A stretch of DNA of 64,000 bases, taken from the NCBI GenBank assembly GCA_021307315.1, contig JAJSPD010000005.1, positions 186,001 through 250,000 of the forward strand, given 5' to 3'. This DNA is from Bisporella sp. PMI_857. Lineage: Eukaryota > Ascomycota > Leotiomycetes > Helotiales > Helotiaceae. Below the pieces are notes generated by a model. The model did not search any database and was not told the DNA's origin. It worked only from the letters and a program-made list of their open reading frames with translations. Of this stretch, positions 21,672 through 32,398 are shown piece after piece; positions within the stretch are counted from its first letter, which is position 1; the number at the start of each line of letters is the position of its first letter. The translations under genes were made by a program, and so were the position numbers.

Positions 21672-22643
21672 CGTGAATATCTTGTCAAATACGCTCACAA
21701 AGCGTTTTGGCAACTCCATTCGTCTTATGTGCTGGAACTTTGTTCGTGTAACCTGAAATGTACAAAATAAAAGCGTACCAACCGACCAATTAAGGAAGCC
21801 GGAACATGTTATCTTGCCGTTGTGGCTATAATAGATTAGCCAAGTGCTCACTGCCGGTGGGGTAAGTAGATCATGCTGGAGCAGATCGTTCATGCACGTC
21901 ACGTTTCAGTCGGACATTACCCATCAAGCATGTTTCCCATGTTGACAAACATGTTTTCATTAAGTCCTCTACTTCCATTGGTCAGGTCGTAAACAATATA
22001 AAGTTCCATTAGTTACCTATTTTGGTCATGGCTAAACGTGACTCCATGCATAAACCACGTAGAAACCAAAGAGCCGTAGTCATAATATCCGTTCTCTTCT
22101 TCTGTCTAATTTAATCTTGAACCTACGACCAGATTATACAATCATCGCATTGGTCGTGCCCACACATTTCGCTGAATTCTGTATCTTGGATGATCATAGT
22201 GTTCGCGCGACACTGACAACGTTCAAAGTAGTACGATACATAAATTGGTATTACGTGTGGTATTTCTTGGCCTGGTATATTTTGAAGATATTTCCAATGA
22301 TTCTTGAGCAAGGAAGTGTTATTCTTTAAAAATTTTGAGAGCCCTGTATAGGTGTGATGCGGTTACCGACAAAAGACTATTTTGAGTCGCCTGCAGCTGC
22401 GAGTCAAGAATCTCTTGGCTAATGCGGCTGTACTATGAAAGCGCTATGAGCAGAAAGTGACCTAAGCTGGGCTGAGCAGACTCTCCCACCAATTCTCAGC
22501 GCCATCTGTGATTTCAATCAGGTCTTCTGGACCGTTCTCAGTCGCCTTCATAGGCCCTCCTATGAGAGAACGAACAGGCTGATTTCAGATCGTAGGACAC
22601 TGCTTGATATGGACGAATAGTTTTGCGACTGCTGAGCTCGGCC
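21672..22643. promoter_or_regulatory. upstream region of AA9 gene / downstream of HET gene 2
   Basis: Nearly 1 kb without a supported gene. The right part is the 3' flank of HET gene 2 and the left part the promoter of the AA9 gene. Short frames at 22117-22329 on both strands look random. Confidence 0.35.
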
Positions 22644-25199
22644 CTAAATAATCGTAATTTCATATCTGAGGTTACCTTCCGCATCCCGGATCTTCTTTAG
22701 CCCGTTTTGCTCCTGAAGGAGCGCATCGAAAAAGTTGCAATACTTGTCAACTGTACTCCCGGCCTGTGGCTCCAGAGACCTATACCAGCCCCAGCGACTA
22801 AACCTTATGCTCTCGTTATCGTCTATGACCCTTTCTAAGACGAGACCTAACTCCATGTTGTTGTCAATTTGCATTATGGGCAAGAGTAACATTTTCATCT
22901 CGAAACTTGTGGAACCTTGATCTGCTAGAAAGACATCGGAGAATAGCTCAATCTTCTCACTGGGCGAGTGGAAGCTCTGGTCTTTGGTGATTATACCATC
23001 AATACGTAGGAATGGCGTCTGTTGCGAATAGATTTGGTGACTAGCGCCAATATGCACTTCGAACAGCCGTCCACTTAATCGAAGGGACCCGTCCTTGACT
23101 TGACCGAGCAAATTACTACCAGTGGTAGTCACGCTGATTTCAAGAATGTCAACTTGATATTTATGATTCGCTTGGTAGTACTCGGTCTCGCAAGCTCCAT
23201 TCACGGACGCCCAGGACCACGAAGGGGCCACATAACAAGAATGTCGCTCTGCCATTCCATGTGGGAACGTCTTCCACAAGAGTTGTAGAGGAATTTCTTG
23301 ATTCCAAATTCCCGCAAAATAATCAACTCCAAGCCGAGTTTGGATGATACTTGCCAGTCCAGAGATTGCAACTAACTTATCGGTATCGAATGTCAGATTT
23401 GCGCTAGTATACATCTCTAGGATCATCCGCCAAGTGTTAAACATCCACTGCTCATGAGCGCTGTTAATTGAAGGGCTTCCAACATCATAAACTTCTATTT
23501 GTGATAGCCGCTTCTTAGTAGACATCAACCACGGCCCGATGTTATCTCCCTCGGGCAGTGTCTCACAGGCACATGATTCTTTGCACTCCCAGAACAATTG
23601 ACTTATGCCGAAATGAAGGGTCCGAGGTGAGCTGAGTCTCTCTTGACATACCCATGCTCGCGTCGTCAGCGGCGCCGTTCTGAATCCCAAGACATCACCG
23701 TAAGTGGTAAGCTCCGCATAGCACAAATCTTGGTCTGCGACATGATAGATTTGGGCATTAATGCTCTGCTGATCACCGACAATGACTTCCACAGGTTTCA
23801 CGAGTCGGATATCTCGCTCGAAAAAGAGGCCAACACTGCCATCTGATGCGCCAGCTGCCGCAATATTCAAGGTACAATTAGAATATATTTGGCCCACTAT
23901 ATGAATTTAAATTAGAAGTGGACAAAGCTGATTTGAGGCAACGGTAGGCTCATTGTTTCAAGTCAATTGACAAATTTATATTACCTCGAGGTGTTACACC
24001 AGTGCAAAATTCAAGATGACTTGGTATATTATTAAAAGAAACTTACTTATGGCCGATTCTGCTTGCCAATCCTCCGCGGAGTCTTGGATGATGCAGAGAG
24101 AATCAATCCAAATGTAAGAGATGTTTAGCCGTTGTGCTACTAGAATAGTGTCTTGAAAGGTCTTTGGGAGGAGATCAAAATCTATGCCTGTGATAAAGTG
24201 CTCGAGATTTTCTCTCAACAACTTGATTGGGATATGTTGTCCCCAGCCTATTATGATATCCTCGAGTCAGCATTATCTATTTAGGAAATTTACCCTTGGC
24301 GACGTATGAGGTGTTTTGAATATTTCCTCCGAGATAGTCGGAACAACTCAGAATGCATTCATTCGATAATAGGAATAGATAGATTCGCCCGCGAGAGGTC
24401 AAGCTTACAATGACTTAACGTGACGTATGAAGGAATAGTGGATGATAGTATCTTATCTCTGAGCGCAAGCCGAACTAGCGGATTGCCGTCTTCGTCATTC
24501 TCAACCTGTGAAATTTTATGAGCTACATTGTCTGTTGGACATCGCTATGAGCGGAATAAACTAAGAAAGAAGGTGATTTTGTCAGGAAATATATGTGCAA
24601 AGACATACAAAAATCATGCGGCTAGGTAGAAAGGTCGTCGACCTTGAATTGCATATATCATGCCTTACGGAGCAATTGTTAAACCATTTCATCGCGGTAT
24701 CCAGAGATGAAGCCGATGAAGTATTGCTCTCCAGATAAGGAAGATCATGCTTCTCTAAAAATTTAGAGACTCGAAAGGATATTCACAGGGCTGTTCATAT
24801 TGGATACATACTGGGATGAAAATCAACGCTTGTCCAAATCCGGCTGTCATTCGAAAATCCGCCTAAATCGTTTGACAGGAAAACCCGGAACGAATCTTCC
24901 AACAATCCCCCTTCACGATCGCCTTCGTCCCAATTACCGATGACGTACGTTGTTTTGAAAGTACCCCAGATAGCGTTGTCCTTTTGACAGCTCATGTAGT
25001 GATCCTTCATGATGTGCTGCGCCGAGGGTGGCAGAGAATTGAGGAAAAGAAGACATAGCGGGCATCCGTTCTTAGCAGAGTCCTCAAGAAGGACATTTGT
25101 TGAAGCTATATTCTCTTTTCGCCACCCTGCTGTGCTTGTTGACCTATCAACTGCCCTTAGCAGTCGCAGGCAAGTAGCACAAAGATGGGGTTGGTCCAT
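22644..25199 (-). CDS. HET-domain (heterokaryon incompatibility) protein 2, TOL-like layout
   Basis: Predicted cytosolic incompatibility protein. Five exons (25199-24812, 24754-24609, 24505-24409, 24247-24047, 23896-22644) join in phase to 694 residues. The N-terminus has a cysteine cluster (CATCLRLL, then NGCPLCLLFL) common in this subgroup, then a linker with AMKWFNNCSVRHDICN. The HET domain follows: TIPSYVTLSHCWG, LPKTFQDTILVAQRLNISYI, WIDSLCIIQDSAEDW, MGQIYSNCTLNIAAAGASDG and, further on, RAWVCQERLSSPRTLHFG with QLFWEC. The C-terminal half contains HSCYVAPSWSWASVNG, also typical. HET proteins of this layout start cell death when incompatible hyphae fuse. Introns are 57-161 nt with GT-AG ends. 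The ligand or partner is unknown. Confidence 0.92.
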
Positions 25200-26622
25200 C
25201 AGTTTCTCAGAGTCCCATTGAGGGACCTGATATATCTGCTATACGAGAAGCAGCTATAACCCCGGCATATTACTTGACACAGAGTCTTGCATAACCGGCG
25301 CGTGTTGCACTTTGGAATTATGTAGGTTGGCGGCGGCAGTGAGTGTGGTTTGACAAAGCTTTGGTCTTGGCGCTACTCCCGGCCTTGGCGCGGCAGCTCT
25401 GATCATTCTCCAGATATGTCTTCAGACTTCTTACCCAAAAGCCAAGAAAAAGATATTGATAGCTACTTGACGTCAACCGACCGATACGAGTTTGAACACA
25501 CATCCCCAGATATGGGGTAGTATTATACTCTGTGACATGAGGTAAGCACTGGAAATCACAATGCCTCCGAAGTGCTAAGCTCACGTTATACGGAAGAAAA
25601 GAAACCTGGATAGACACCTCTATCCTATCCCTCATTATCCTGACTGGAAAAAGGATTGAAATATGTTTGAGAATGGCGTGCTCTTCGCGATAACCATGAA
25701 CCTGAGAAGCAATATCAAATCTGCTTGTTGGGTCCATGTCCCCCCACTCGCCTACCAGACGGGTATTATTCATCTCCATGTCGGCCGATATCGAGAACTT
25801 TTAGCTCGGCTGCAGCCGACTGGGCAGAGAGGATAACTCGGACTCCATTGTGCGCCTGGCCCAGAGGATCAGTCAGATCTTTATTTTTAGGCAGGGAAGC
25901 CAAGAATTTCTCGACCTTCCTGTCTTGCGTGCCCTGTCTTACCTCAAGGTCGCCAAAAAGAGCTCCAGAGCATTTCAAATTGAGAAAATTGTTCAGAGCA
26001 GATTACTACTCGGTGAAAGCTCTCTAATTCTTTCGACCGTGAAGGGATGAGTCAAAGCATTATCCGCGCCCTGATGTGGCGTTGGGGCATGCTCGTGTAT
26101 TTATTGACTAGGATCTTCCAGGGGTAATTCGTTTTCCAGATTCAGATAGACGAGTGAAACTCATCTCCGCAACCACCCACTCACAGTAAGCCTTCTTCAA
26201 CATTTTCCCTATTTATGCATCGGAGATATGGGAGGACAAGGTTCGTCTGTGAGTTGCGACTCATCAGTAATCATGTTTGACAGGCGAATCCACTTGACCA
26301 CACTGAAAGAAAATGCAGTCCGTCCTCTGCTTGCTCATTGAGGTTGCTGCCTCCTGACAGCCAGCGATACGAAGATAAAAGAAGTAGGCAGCTTCACTCG
26401 TAGCCTATCGTGGCCTCCCATCTGCTGCTCAAATGGGCGGGTGGGCCGATACAACGTTGTGAAGATGTGGCACAGAGTTCCCCAGATCTGGAACAAAAGG
26501 CAGCAGCAGCCCACCATGATCTTTCTATAATGCTGGCAGCATCACACTCGTTGACCTTCACTCGTTCTGTAAGTTCTAGAAGTCAGACTAGAGAGTCACT
26601 AAGTTCATCTTAATTCTTAATC
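25200..26622. other. intergenic with unclassified minus-strand frames
   Basis: About 1.4 kb between HET gene 2 and the GH16 gene. Minus-strand frames of 153 codons (25318-25779) and 70 codons (25766-25978) overlap slightly and could be exons of one unknown gene, but I recognise no motif and could not join them convincingly. The right part upstream of 26623 should hold the GH16 promoter. Confidence 0.3.
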
Positions 26623-27819
26623 ATGCTTTCTTCAATCATGCAAGGCAGCGTGCTCGCGCTTGCTCTAGTCAGCCCGGCAACAGCTGTATACCTCCTCGAT
26701 CCAAGCGACAATTACTCTGGGGCAGACTTCTTCAGCAAATGGGACTTTATCACTGTATGCTTCATACCTACAACTTCCTGTGAAGCAAATACTAACTCGC
26801 TCAAAGTCCAATGACCCTACTGGAGGTTTTGTAGACTATCTCAGTCAATCTGTGGCATCTTCTAGGTCCTTGATTGGATATAACGCCGAGAAGCAACGAG
26901 CCTTCATCGGGGTCGACAAGACTACAGTGTATTCGACTACCCAAACTCCTACGAATCGCGGCCGGGCAAGTATTAGAATTGAGTCTAAGAAGAAGTATAC
27001 AAAAGGTCTCTTCGTTGCAGATTTATATCATGTCCCGCAGCAAGCTTGTGGAATCTGGCCTGCATTTTGGACAGTCTCTCACGACAACTACCCACAATGG
27101 GGTGAGATCGATATCTACGAAAACATAAACGAGAATTCCAAAAGTAAACTTCCCGCCTCAAGCATAAAGCATTGTTGAACTAACCGCCGAAATTGAATAG
27201 GTTTGAATGTGCTCCATACAAACGCGGGTTACACGCTTGCTGGAAACCAGGGTGCCACCAGAATGACTGGGACAGTGAACTCGTACAATTGCGATGACCA
27301 AGCCACAACCGGTCCCTATGGCACTACGCAAAGTGTTTATCAAGGTAATTATACAAAACCACGCAACGGATCATAGGACTTCTTAACTGACCGCAATTCT
27401 TAGGGTGTGCTGCCACAGCTCCCGGCCCGTACGGCACAGAGTTCAACGCTAATGGCGGTGGTGTCGTTGTGATGGAATGGACTACCAACTTCATCAAAAT
27501 GTGGAACTTCAAGCCCTCCGAAGTGCCAGCCAACATCAAATCTGGAACGCCGGACACAGCCTCGTGGGGCCTGCCGCACTTCACCACCCAAGGAGGAACT
27601 GGCACAACAGATGGACATTTCAAGGAGCACAACATCGTGTTCGACATCACTTTCTGCGGAACCTATGCCGGGCTCGACTACTTCTGGCAGCAGACCAGTT
27701 GTTACAAGAGCAACCCAACAAGATACCCAAGATGTATTGACTATGTGGCGGCTAACCCGACAGCCTTTGAAAATGCGTACTGGATCATCAATAGCGTGAA
27801 GGTTTATAAATGGACATAA
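26623..27819 (+). CDS. secreted glycoside hydrolase family 16 beta-glucanase
   Basis: Likely endo-1,3(4)-beta-glucanase acting on cell-wall or plant beta-glucans outside the cell. Four exons (26623-26754, 26807-27143, 27201-27344, 27404-27819) join in phase to 342 residues. The N-terminal stretch MLSSIMQGSVLALALVSPATA is a signal peptide. The catalytic signature WGEIDIYENIN matches GH16 ExDxxE, with the nucleophile at about Glu144, Asp146, and the acid/base at about Glu149. Other family blocks are LFVADLYHVPQQACGIWPAF, LHTNAGYTL, GPYGTEFNANGGGVVVMEWT and the C-terminal FDITFCGTYAGLDYFW. Introns are 52-59 nt. A second ATG at 26638 would also keep the signal peptide. The neighbour downstream (GT25) is convergent, with only about 140 bp between stops. 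GH16 members can also be transglycosylases, so hydrolase rather than transferase activity is inferred. Confidence 0.92.
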
Positions 27820-27961
27820 GAGAATAATAGAGGACAGAAGAGAGGATATGTGGTGACGGGAACAGGTATATAGAAATCAAATGCACATCCCCATCCCAAC
27901 CTCATTTTGAGAACAGCCACTTTTAAAGAGGCTCCATTTCGATTGCAGGCTGCTGCGCTAT

Positions 27962-29265
27962 CTATCTCCTATATTCACTCGTCTTCACGAATACAGGATT
28001 TCCTCTCGGGAATCGAAACGTCGAGAGGTCAGCCGAGCCCAGCATTTCCTTTTCTGGATATTGTGCATGAACTACCGTCTCGCCTCGCAACAAATTTTCT
28101 AGATTCATCATCGTCGAAAACACCAGCTGTCGCGAGAAAGCGTGTTTATTTGTCCCCGTTTTTTCTACACGATCCGATGTCTTTGCGCTGTCGCCAGCAG
28201 GCGTATACATTCCGAATATCTGAGGGTACACGCCCAGGCAGGCCTTGCGTCCGTATGAAGATCTTTTGCAGAAACTGCTGAGCGCTAGATCGATAAAGTT
28301 TGCGCGAACCATTTGCTGGTCGTAGATGACCCTTTGCGCCCCTTGCAGCGAAATGGCATATGCCAGCGTGCATTGTAAACTACGCATATCAAAGACCAGT
28401 CTTTTATGGGGTCCAGAAAGAGCGCGAGGCGTAGTGTTTGGCTTCCCGCGATTGCCTTTTTCGTTCGGAATGGTGGGGTCGTGATCGGTCACCCAGTAGT
28501 ATTGGTTTTTGTGCGGTCTGTTCCCTATCCCGCAGTGGCCGAGGGACATAACATCCCACCCGTCGCCGTAGGGAGAGTGTGGTGAGCTGCTTGCTTGGCG
28601 AATAAATCTTGTGCCACGTGCAAATTCTGTCATTTGAGCTTTTATAAAGATGTCCCAGTCTGCGTCGTCTTCTATTATAAGGGCTGTGGAGATGCGCTCT
28701 CGGACCATTTTCTGGTAAATGTTCATATGGCCTCGCCAGCAGCCAAGGGTTCCTATTGGCTCTCTCCTGGGCCATCTCTATCAAGAAGGTTAGAGAAACT
28801 TGGGAAATACGTTTCCCTGCTTACATAAGGGGTTTCCTTTTTGCTCATTTCTGTTCCGTTCACACCATCAGCGAACTCAATATCCAGACCCGACACATGC
28901 GCTGAAAGAACCAGGGCATCCCTCTTATCAGTCCTAGATGGCATTGATAGAATGTATATTTTCTCAAACTATAGCCACGATGCTCAGATCAGCTTAGCCA
29001 TTTGAACAGAATGGGATGAGCTTACCCCCAAGGTCCTATTTCGAACGTCTGGAAGGTTTGAATACCCCCTAGACTTCTTGATCTGAGAGGCCATATCCCA
29101 TAATTTATGGAATAGTTCGTTGCCTCCATGAGAATTATATTGGGCATGCAGAGAATTCAGGCCACGAGGAACCAGATCCCATGTTTCCCATATGATAAAT
29201 CCCGTCAAGAACAGCAACATGAAAGTCGCCACCAATCGTGGCGTTAATCGACGTGATCTAAACAT
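27962..29265 (-). CDS. glycosyltransferase family 25 (LPS-type) membrane-anchored protein
   Basis: Probable Golgi type II membrane glycosyltransferase. Three exons (29265-29026, 28968-28825, 28777-27962) join in phase to 399 residues. After a short basic cytoplasmic tail (MFRSRRLTPR) comes one transmembrane anchor, LVATFMLLFLTGFIIWETW. The luminal domain shows GT25 blocks: FEKIYILSMPSRTDKRDAL, ADGVNG, TLGCWRGHMNIYQKMVRE, the likely nucleotide-sugar/metal site ALIIEDDADWD, then GDGWDVMSLGHCGI and CTLAYAISLQGAQRVI. GT25 enzymes transfer galactose or related sugars; the fungal acceptor is unknown. The gene is convergent with GH16. Confidence 0.9.
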
Positions 29266-29862
29266 ATTGCATGAAGCTTGGGCATCTTGAATGCTCTATC
29301 AGCGCAAAGGAAAGTTGAAATAAAGTAATTCCATTGACTCGGAATGCGAACGTGACCCAAAAAAGATTCAAGACCCACATTCCCGATTTATCGTCTTTCA
29401 TTCCTTCTCGAACAACATGCGCGAATCATAGGATAAGAAAGCACATGTGTAAGAGCGAAGTTAGTCAAAAATGATTTTGGGATACTGAAACAAGTGAAGA
29501 GAACCCAGCTGCGAAATCTGCAAGGCGTTGAAAGAGAATGTCTGGTGGCGATATCTGAATTTTCCTAGAAATGCCATACATTCAGTCAAATAGCAGTGAA
29601 ACAGTACGACTTAACAAATTACCGATGAGTTGTGCAGTGTGCAAGCTTATGGACATGAGTAAAGATTAGAACCTGAGCGTTTCGAAGGCAAATATGACTC
29701 TTTCATAGGAGGCGCTGGAATTAATTAGTCACTAATTGTTAGAGTCAAGGTTGATTGAGGTACACTTAGTCTATGCTTCGAATATGCTGCGACTCATGAT
29801 AGGCGGATGGTAGAATAAATGTAAGATTACATGACCAAAATTTCTCTTTGGCTCATGGTGAC
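29266..29862. other. intergenic between GT25 and kelch-like genes
   Basis: About 0.6 kb with no credible frame. It holds the promoter of the minus-strand GT25 gene and the 3' flank of the minus-strand kelch-like gene. Confidence 0.35.
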
Positions 29863-30939
29863 TTATTTAGCATTATGAACTAGCTGTTCAGCTACTCCCT
29901 TGAACTCATCTTCGTTGACAAAATTCCATGTCAGAGTATCCAAGTCTAGACTATAAACCATCTCGACGATTGATGTAGGCACTACTTTCGCCTCTTCACT
30001 GCTATCGGAGGCATTATCTTCATCGTCAAGTTGGAGTTCATTAGGATTTACTTCAGTGAGAACCGCAACGCTTGTCTCAGGTGGCACTTGAAGGTCGTCA
30101 ACTCGACTGTCCTCAGGAAGTTCTCCATCTTCTCCATCAAGGCCAACTCCTTCTACGCCCCTTCTGCTAGACGAACTTTCGCCCGATCCGCCTTCTGCAG
30201 AATCATCTTCACCAAAACCTCCATCGTCGGAACTGTGTTGGGGGAGACTCAAGGCTGATAGAGGACAGTTGTTACGAAGATCGGTACTCTTTGCTCTGGC
30301 TATTACCCGAATTGACCCAGTTCCCTTGTTTCCTCCACTCACAAAGACTGCTTTATGGTTGCTGAGTGGAGCTTTTGGTATTTGGCCCTTGGTTGTGACT
30401 TTGCTGACACCGAAGTCTCCCAGGTCTAGGCAATAAACCTGGACATCTGACTTATGAGGGCTGCTGCGATACCCCAATCCGCCAATGATATAGATGCATT
30501 CGTACCCCGGGCAGTAAGTCGCGGAATGGAAATCGGTCGGCAGGAACACAGTTTTCGGATAGCCGTAGATTGTGATATTATCTGGGTGATCCTGCCAGCC
30601 CGGACTGCAAACTACCACATCATTATATACGAAGAAGTCGGGGTCGTAGAAGTCTTCATGTTCACCACCTATCATGACGCGCCGCCCATCAGGCAGCTTC
30701 GTGCTGGATTGGCCAAATCTGTTGAAGCACCAACCAGGGGTAGGTTTATCAATATCAAATCCATAAAGCCCATCACCCATGATATCCTTCCGAACACTAT
30801 ATGCAGAGTCCCCAATATATACCATATGCTTCCAGAAATGCTTGTCCATTATGCTTGGATTCTCAGTGCCGTATGTTTCTGCCCGAAATTGCGTTTCATA
30901 CTCCTCCTTAGTGATATGAAACAGATCTCTCGAGCCCAT
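29863..30939 (-). CDS. kelch-like beta-propeller protein, function unknown
   Basis: Single-exon protein of 358 residues. The first 220 residues have kelch-like repeat features: TPGWCFNRFGQSSTKLPDGR, RVMIGGEHEDFYDPDFFVYN, CIYIIGGLGYRSSPHKSDVQ, VYCLDLGDFGVSKV and PLSNHKAVFVSGG. A low-complexity acidic/serine-rich insertion follows (around GEDDSAEGGSGESSSSRRGV), and the last 40 residues return to a propeller-like strand (VYSLDLDTLTWNFVNEDEF), as if a long acidic loop were inserted before the closing blade. No signal peptide or membrane helix is seen. Similar proteins are widespread in ascomycetes without known function. A protein-interaction role is the usual assumption for kelch folds and is inference here. 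Confidence 0.8.
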   Translation of the reverse strand: MGSRDLFHITKEEYETQFRAETYGTENPSIMDKHFWKHMVYIGDSAYSVRKDIMGDGLYGFDIDKPTPGWCFNRFGQSSTKLPDGRRVMIGGEHEDFYDPDFFVYNDVVVCSPGWQDHPDNITIYGYPKTVFLPTDFHSATYCPGYECIYIIGGLGYRSSPHKSDVQVYCLDLGDFGVSKVTTKGQIPKAPLSNHKAVFVSGGNKGTGSIRVIARAKSTDLRNNCPLSALSLPQHSSDDGGFGEDDSAEGGSGESSSSRRGVEGVGLDGEDGELPEDSRVDDLQVPPETSVAVLTEVNPNELQLDDEDNASDSSEEAKVVPTSIVEMVYSLDLDTLTWNFVNEDEFKGVAEQLVHNAK

Positions 30940-31498
30940 TTTGGCAATTTCGGGAATAGAGGGCTGGCGCTATGGATGTGATTGTGGTTCCTTGATTGAT
31001 TATGGGGTTCTATGCTACGGCGTTGAGTGAGGTCAAGGCCCCACTGTTTTATGTGCTAAATCACGTGATCATAGTTACTTACAAATAGCTACCAACAGTT
31101 AGACGAATGCGGTTACTCGAAGAAGATGCGAGTGGGTGAGCTTCCAAGGTTCGAAGCAGTGTTTTGAGATAAGGTATGGTTGTGAGTTTGGTAGAAATTT
31201 GTTTGTGCTCTTTAGGCAGCCGGTTATGCACTAATTTGGGTCGGCGTAGTTCATGTCCAACAACTACTCACATCCGTCGCGGGGTGCCTTTCATGAAGAG
31301 CTCCTCGAGCAGAATATTCTACGGTCAGCCACAATGGTCGTAAAATACGCAGGATACGCGTGATATGGGTTTTATTGGACAGTAATATACGCAAGAGACG
31401 CACATATCATACCTGGCGTTGCTTTTCTGAAGTGTCTTCCAGGGTTAGAGTTTAGAATCGCCCAAGCCACTAAAGGGTCGGCCCGAGATCCAAAGCTA
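30940..31498. other. upstream region of the kelch-like gene
   Basis: About 0.55 kb of non-coding sequence, including the presumed kelch-like promoter, up to the left edge of the TA-flanked MITE. Confidence 0.3.
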
Positions 31499-31745
31499 AA
31501 GTGGTATTCCAATTCTCTGAGTTTTTTGGGTTTTTTCCCTTGTGGTCCCAAGAATGTCTCAAATTAAAAACACACATTTTGTTAGTGTTTTTACGCTCGG
31601 TCGAAAAATCAAGAGCCTGTTAAAGGCTGCACCACCTGTAGCTTCAGGGCTTTAAGGGTTATCCGTAGCTGAAAAGTCACGTTTTTTAAACAAAGTGATT
31701 TTTACGACCCTGACCCCCCCAAAAAGGAGAATTAGAATACCACTT
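31499..31745. mobile_element. TA-flanked MITE (Tc1/mariner type)
   Basis: A 247-bp element. The left end AAGTGGTATTCCAATTCTC is matched in inverted orientation by the right end with one mismatch (C versus T), and both arms then run into T-run/G-run tracts. The dinucleotide TA lies directly outside on each side (31497-31498 and 31746-31747), the target duplication expected of Tc1/mariner elements. There is no coding capacity. It lies between the kelch-like gene and the DnaJ gene, about 0.65 kb upstream of the DnaJ start. Confidence 0.75.
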
Positions 31746-31747
31746 TA

Positions 31748-32398
31748 AAATCCAAAGTCGCTGCCCCACCTCCCAGAATACCTAGTTTCTGGTACAAGAT
31801 ATCACACTACCCATCTACGTATTATTTTTCCCACAATGTCTGAAAAGAGACTTAAGGACGATAAAAAAAAACGGCTTACCATCAATTGGCTTGTCATGGT
31901 GGTTTCACAGAGCGCCATAGTGGGATCGGCGCACCCTCTCCTTGTAAAAATGAACGAAACGAGAGTTTGCAATTCACATTCACAAATTCTACATCGTATA
32001 TCCCAACAGAATGGCCTTTTTTTGTATTGAAGTTTCTCATTAATTATGGTCATACACTTCAATTGTTACTAATACAACATGACCTCTGCGTTCTCCAACA
32101 GTATGCCTAATATCAAGGCTGTGTTGGGTCACGGAAATGGCCAATCTTAGCGCTTCGACATCATGCCAATAATTATTGGTGAAATCATTCGACATGAAAT
32201 CCTTTGACCGCCTCAGAGGCCTTTTGGTGGCCATGACTTCCTAAACCTATCAACCTTGCAGAACGCCTAAATCACGGGTTTCGTGTAACACCAACTAATG
32301 CGGGGCCAACAAACACACTGCTGCTTGCTCGGACACATCCGTTTACCTTTCTTGCAATCACACTTGAGAGAACAAACTGAAGGTTTTTGGAATCAAGG
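31748..32398. promoter_or_regulatory. upstream region of the DnaJ gene
   Basis: About 0.65 kb with only short overlapping frames on both strands. It should contain the DnaJ-gene promoter. No individual site identified. Confidence 0.3.

Noticed and set aside
25318..25978. Two minus-strand frames of 153 and 70 codons
   Set aside because: No known motif, the overlap cannot be joined with a convincing intron, and no start context stands out; left as unclassified.
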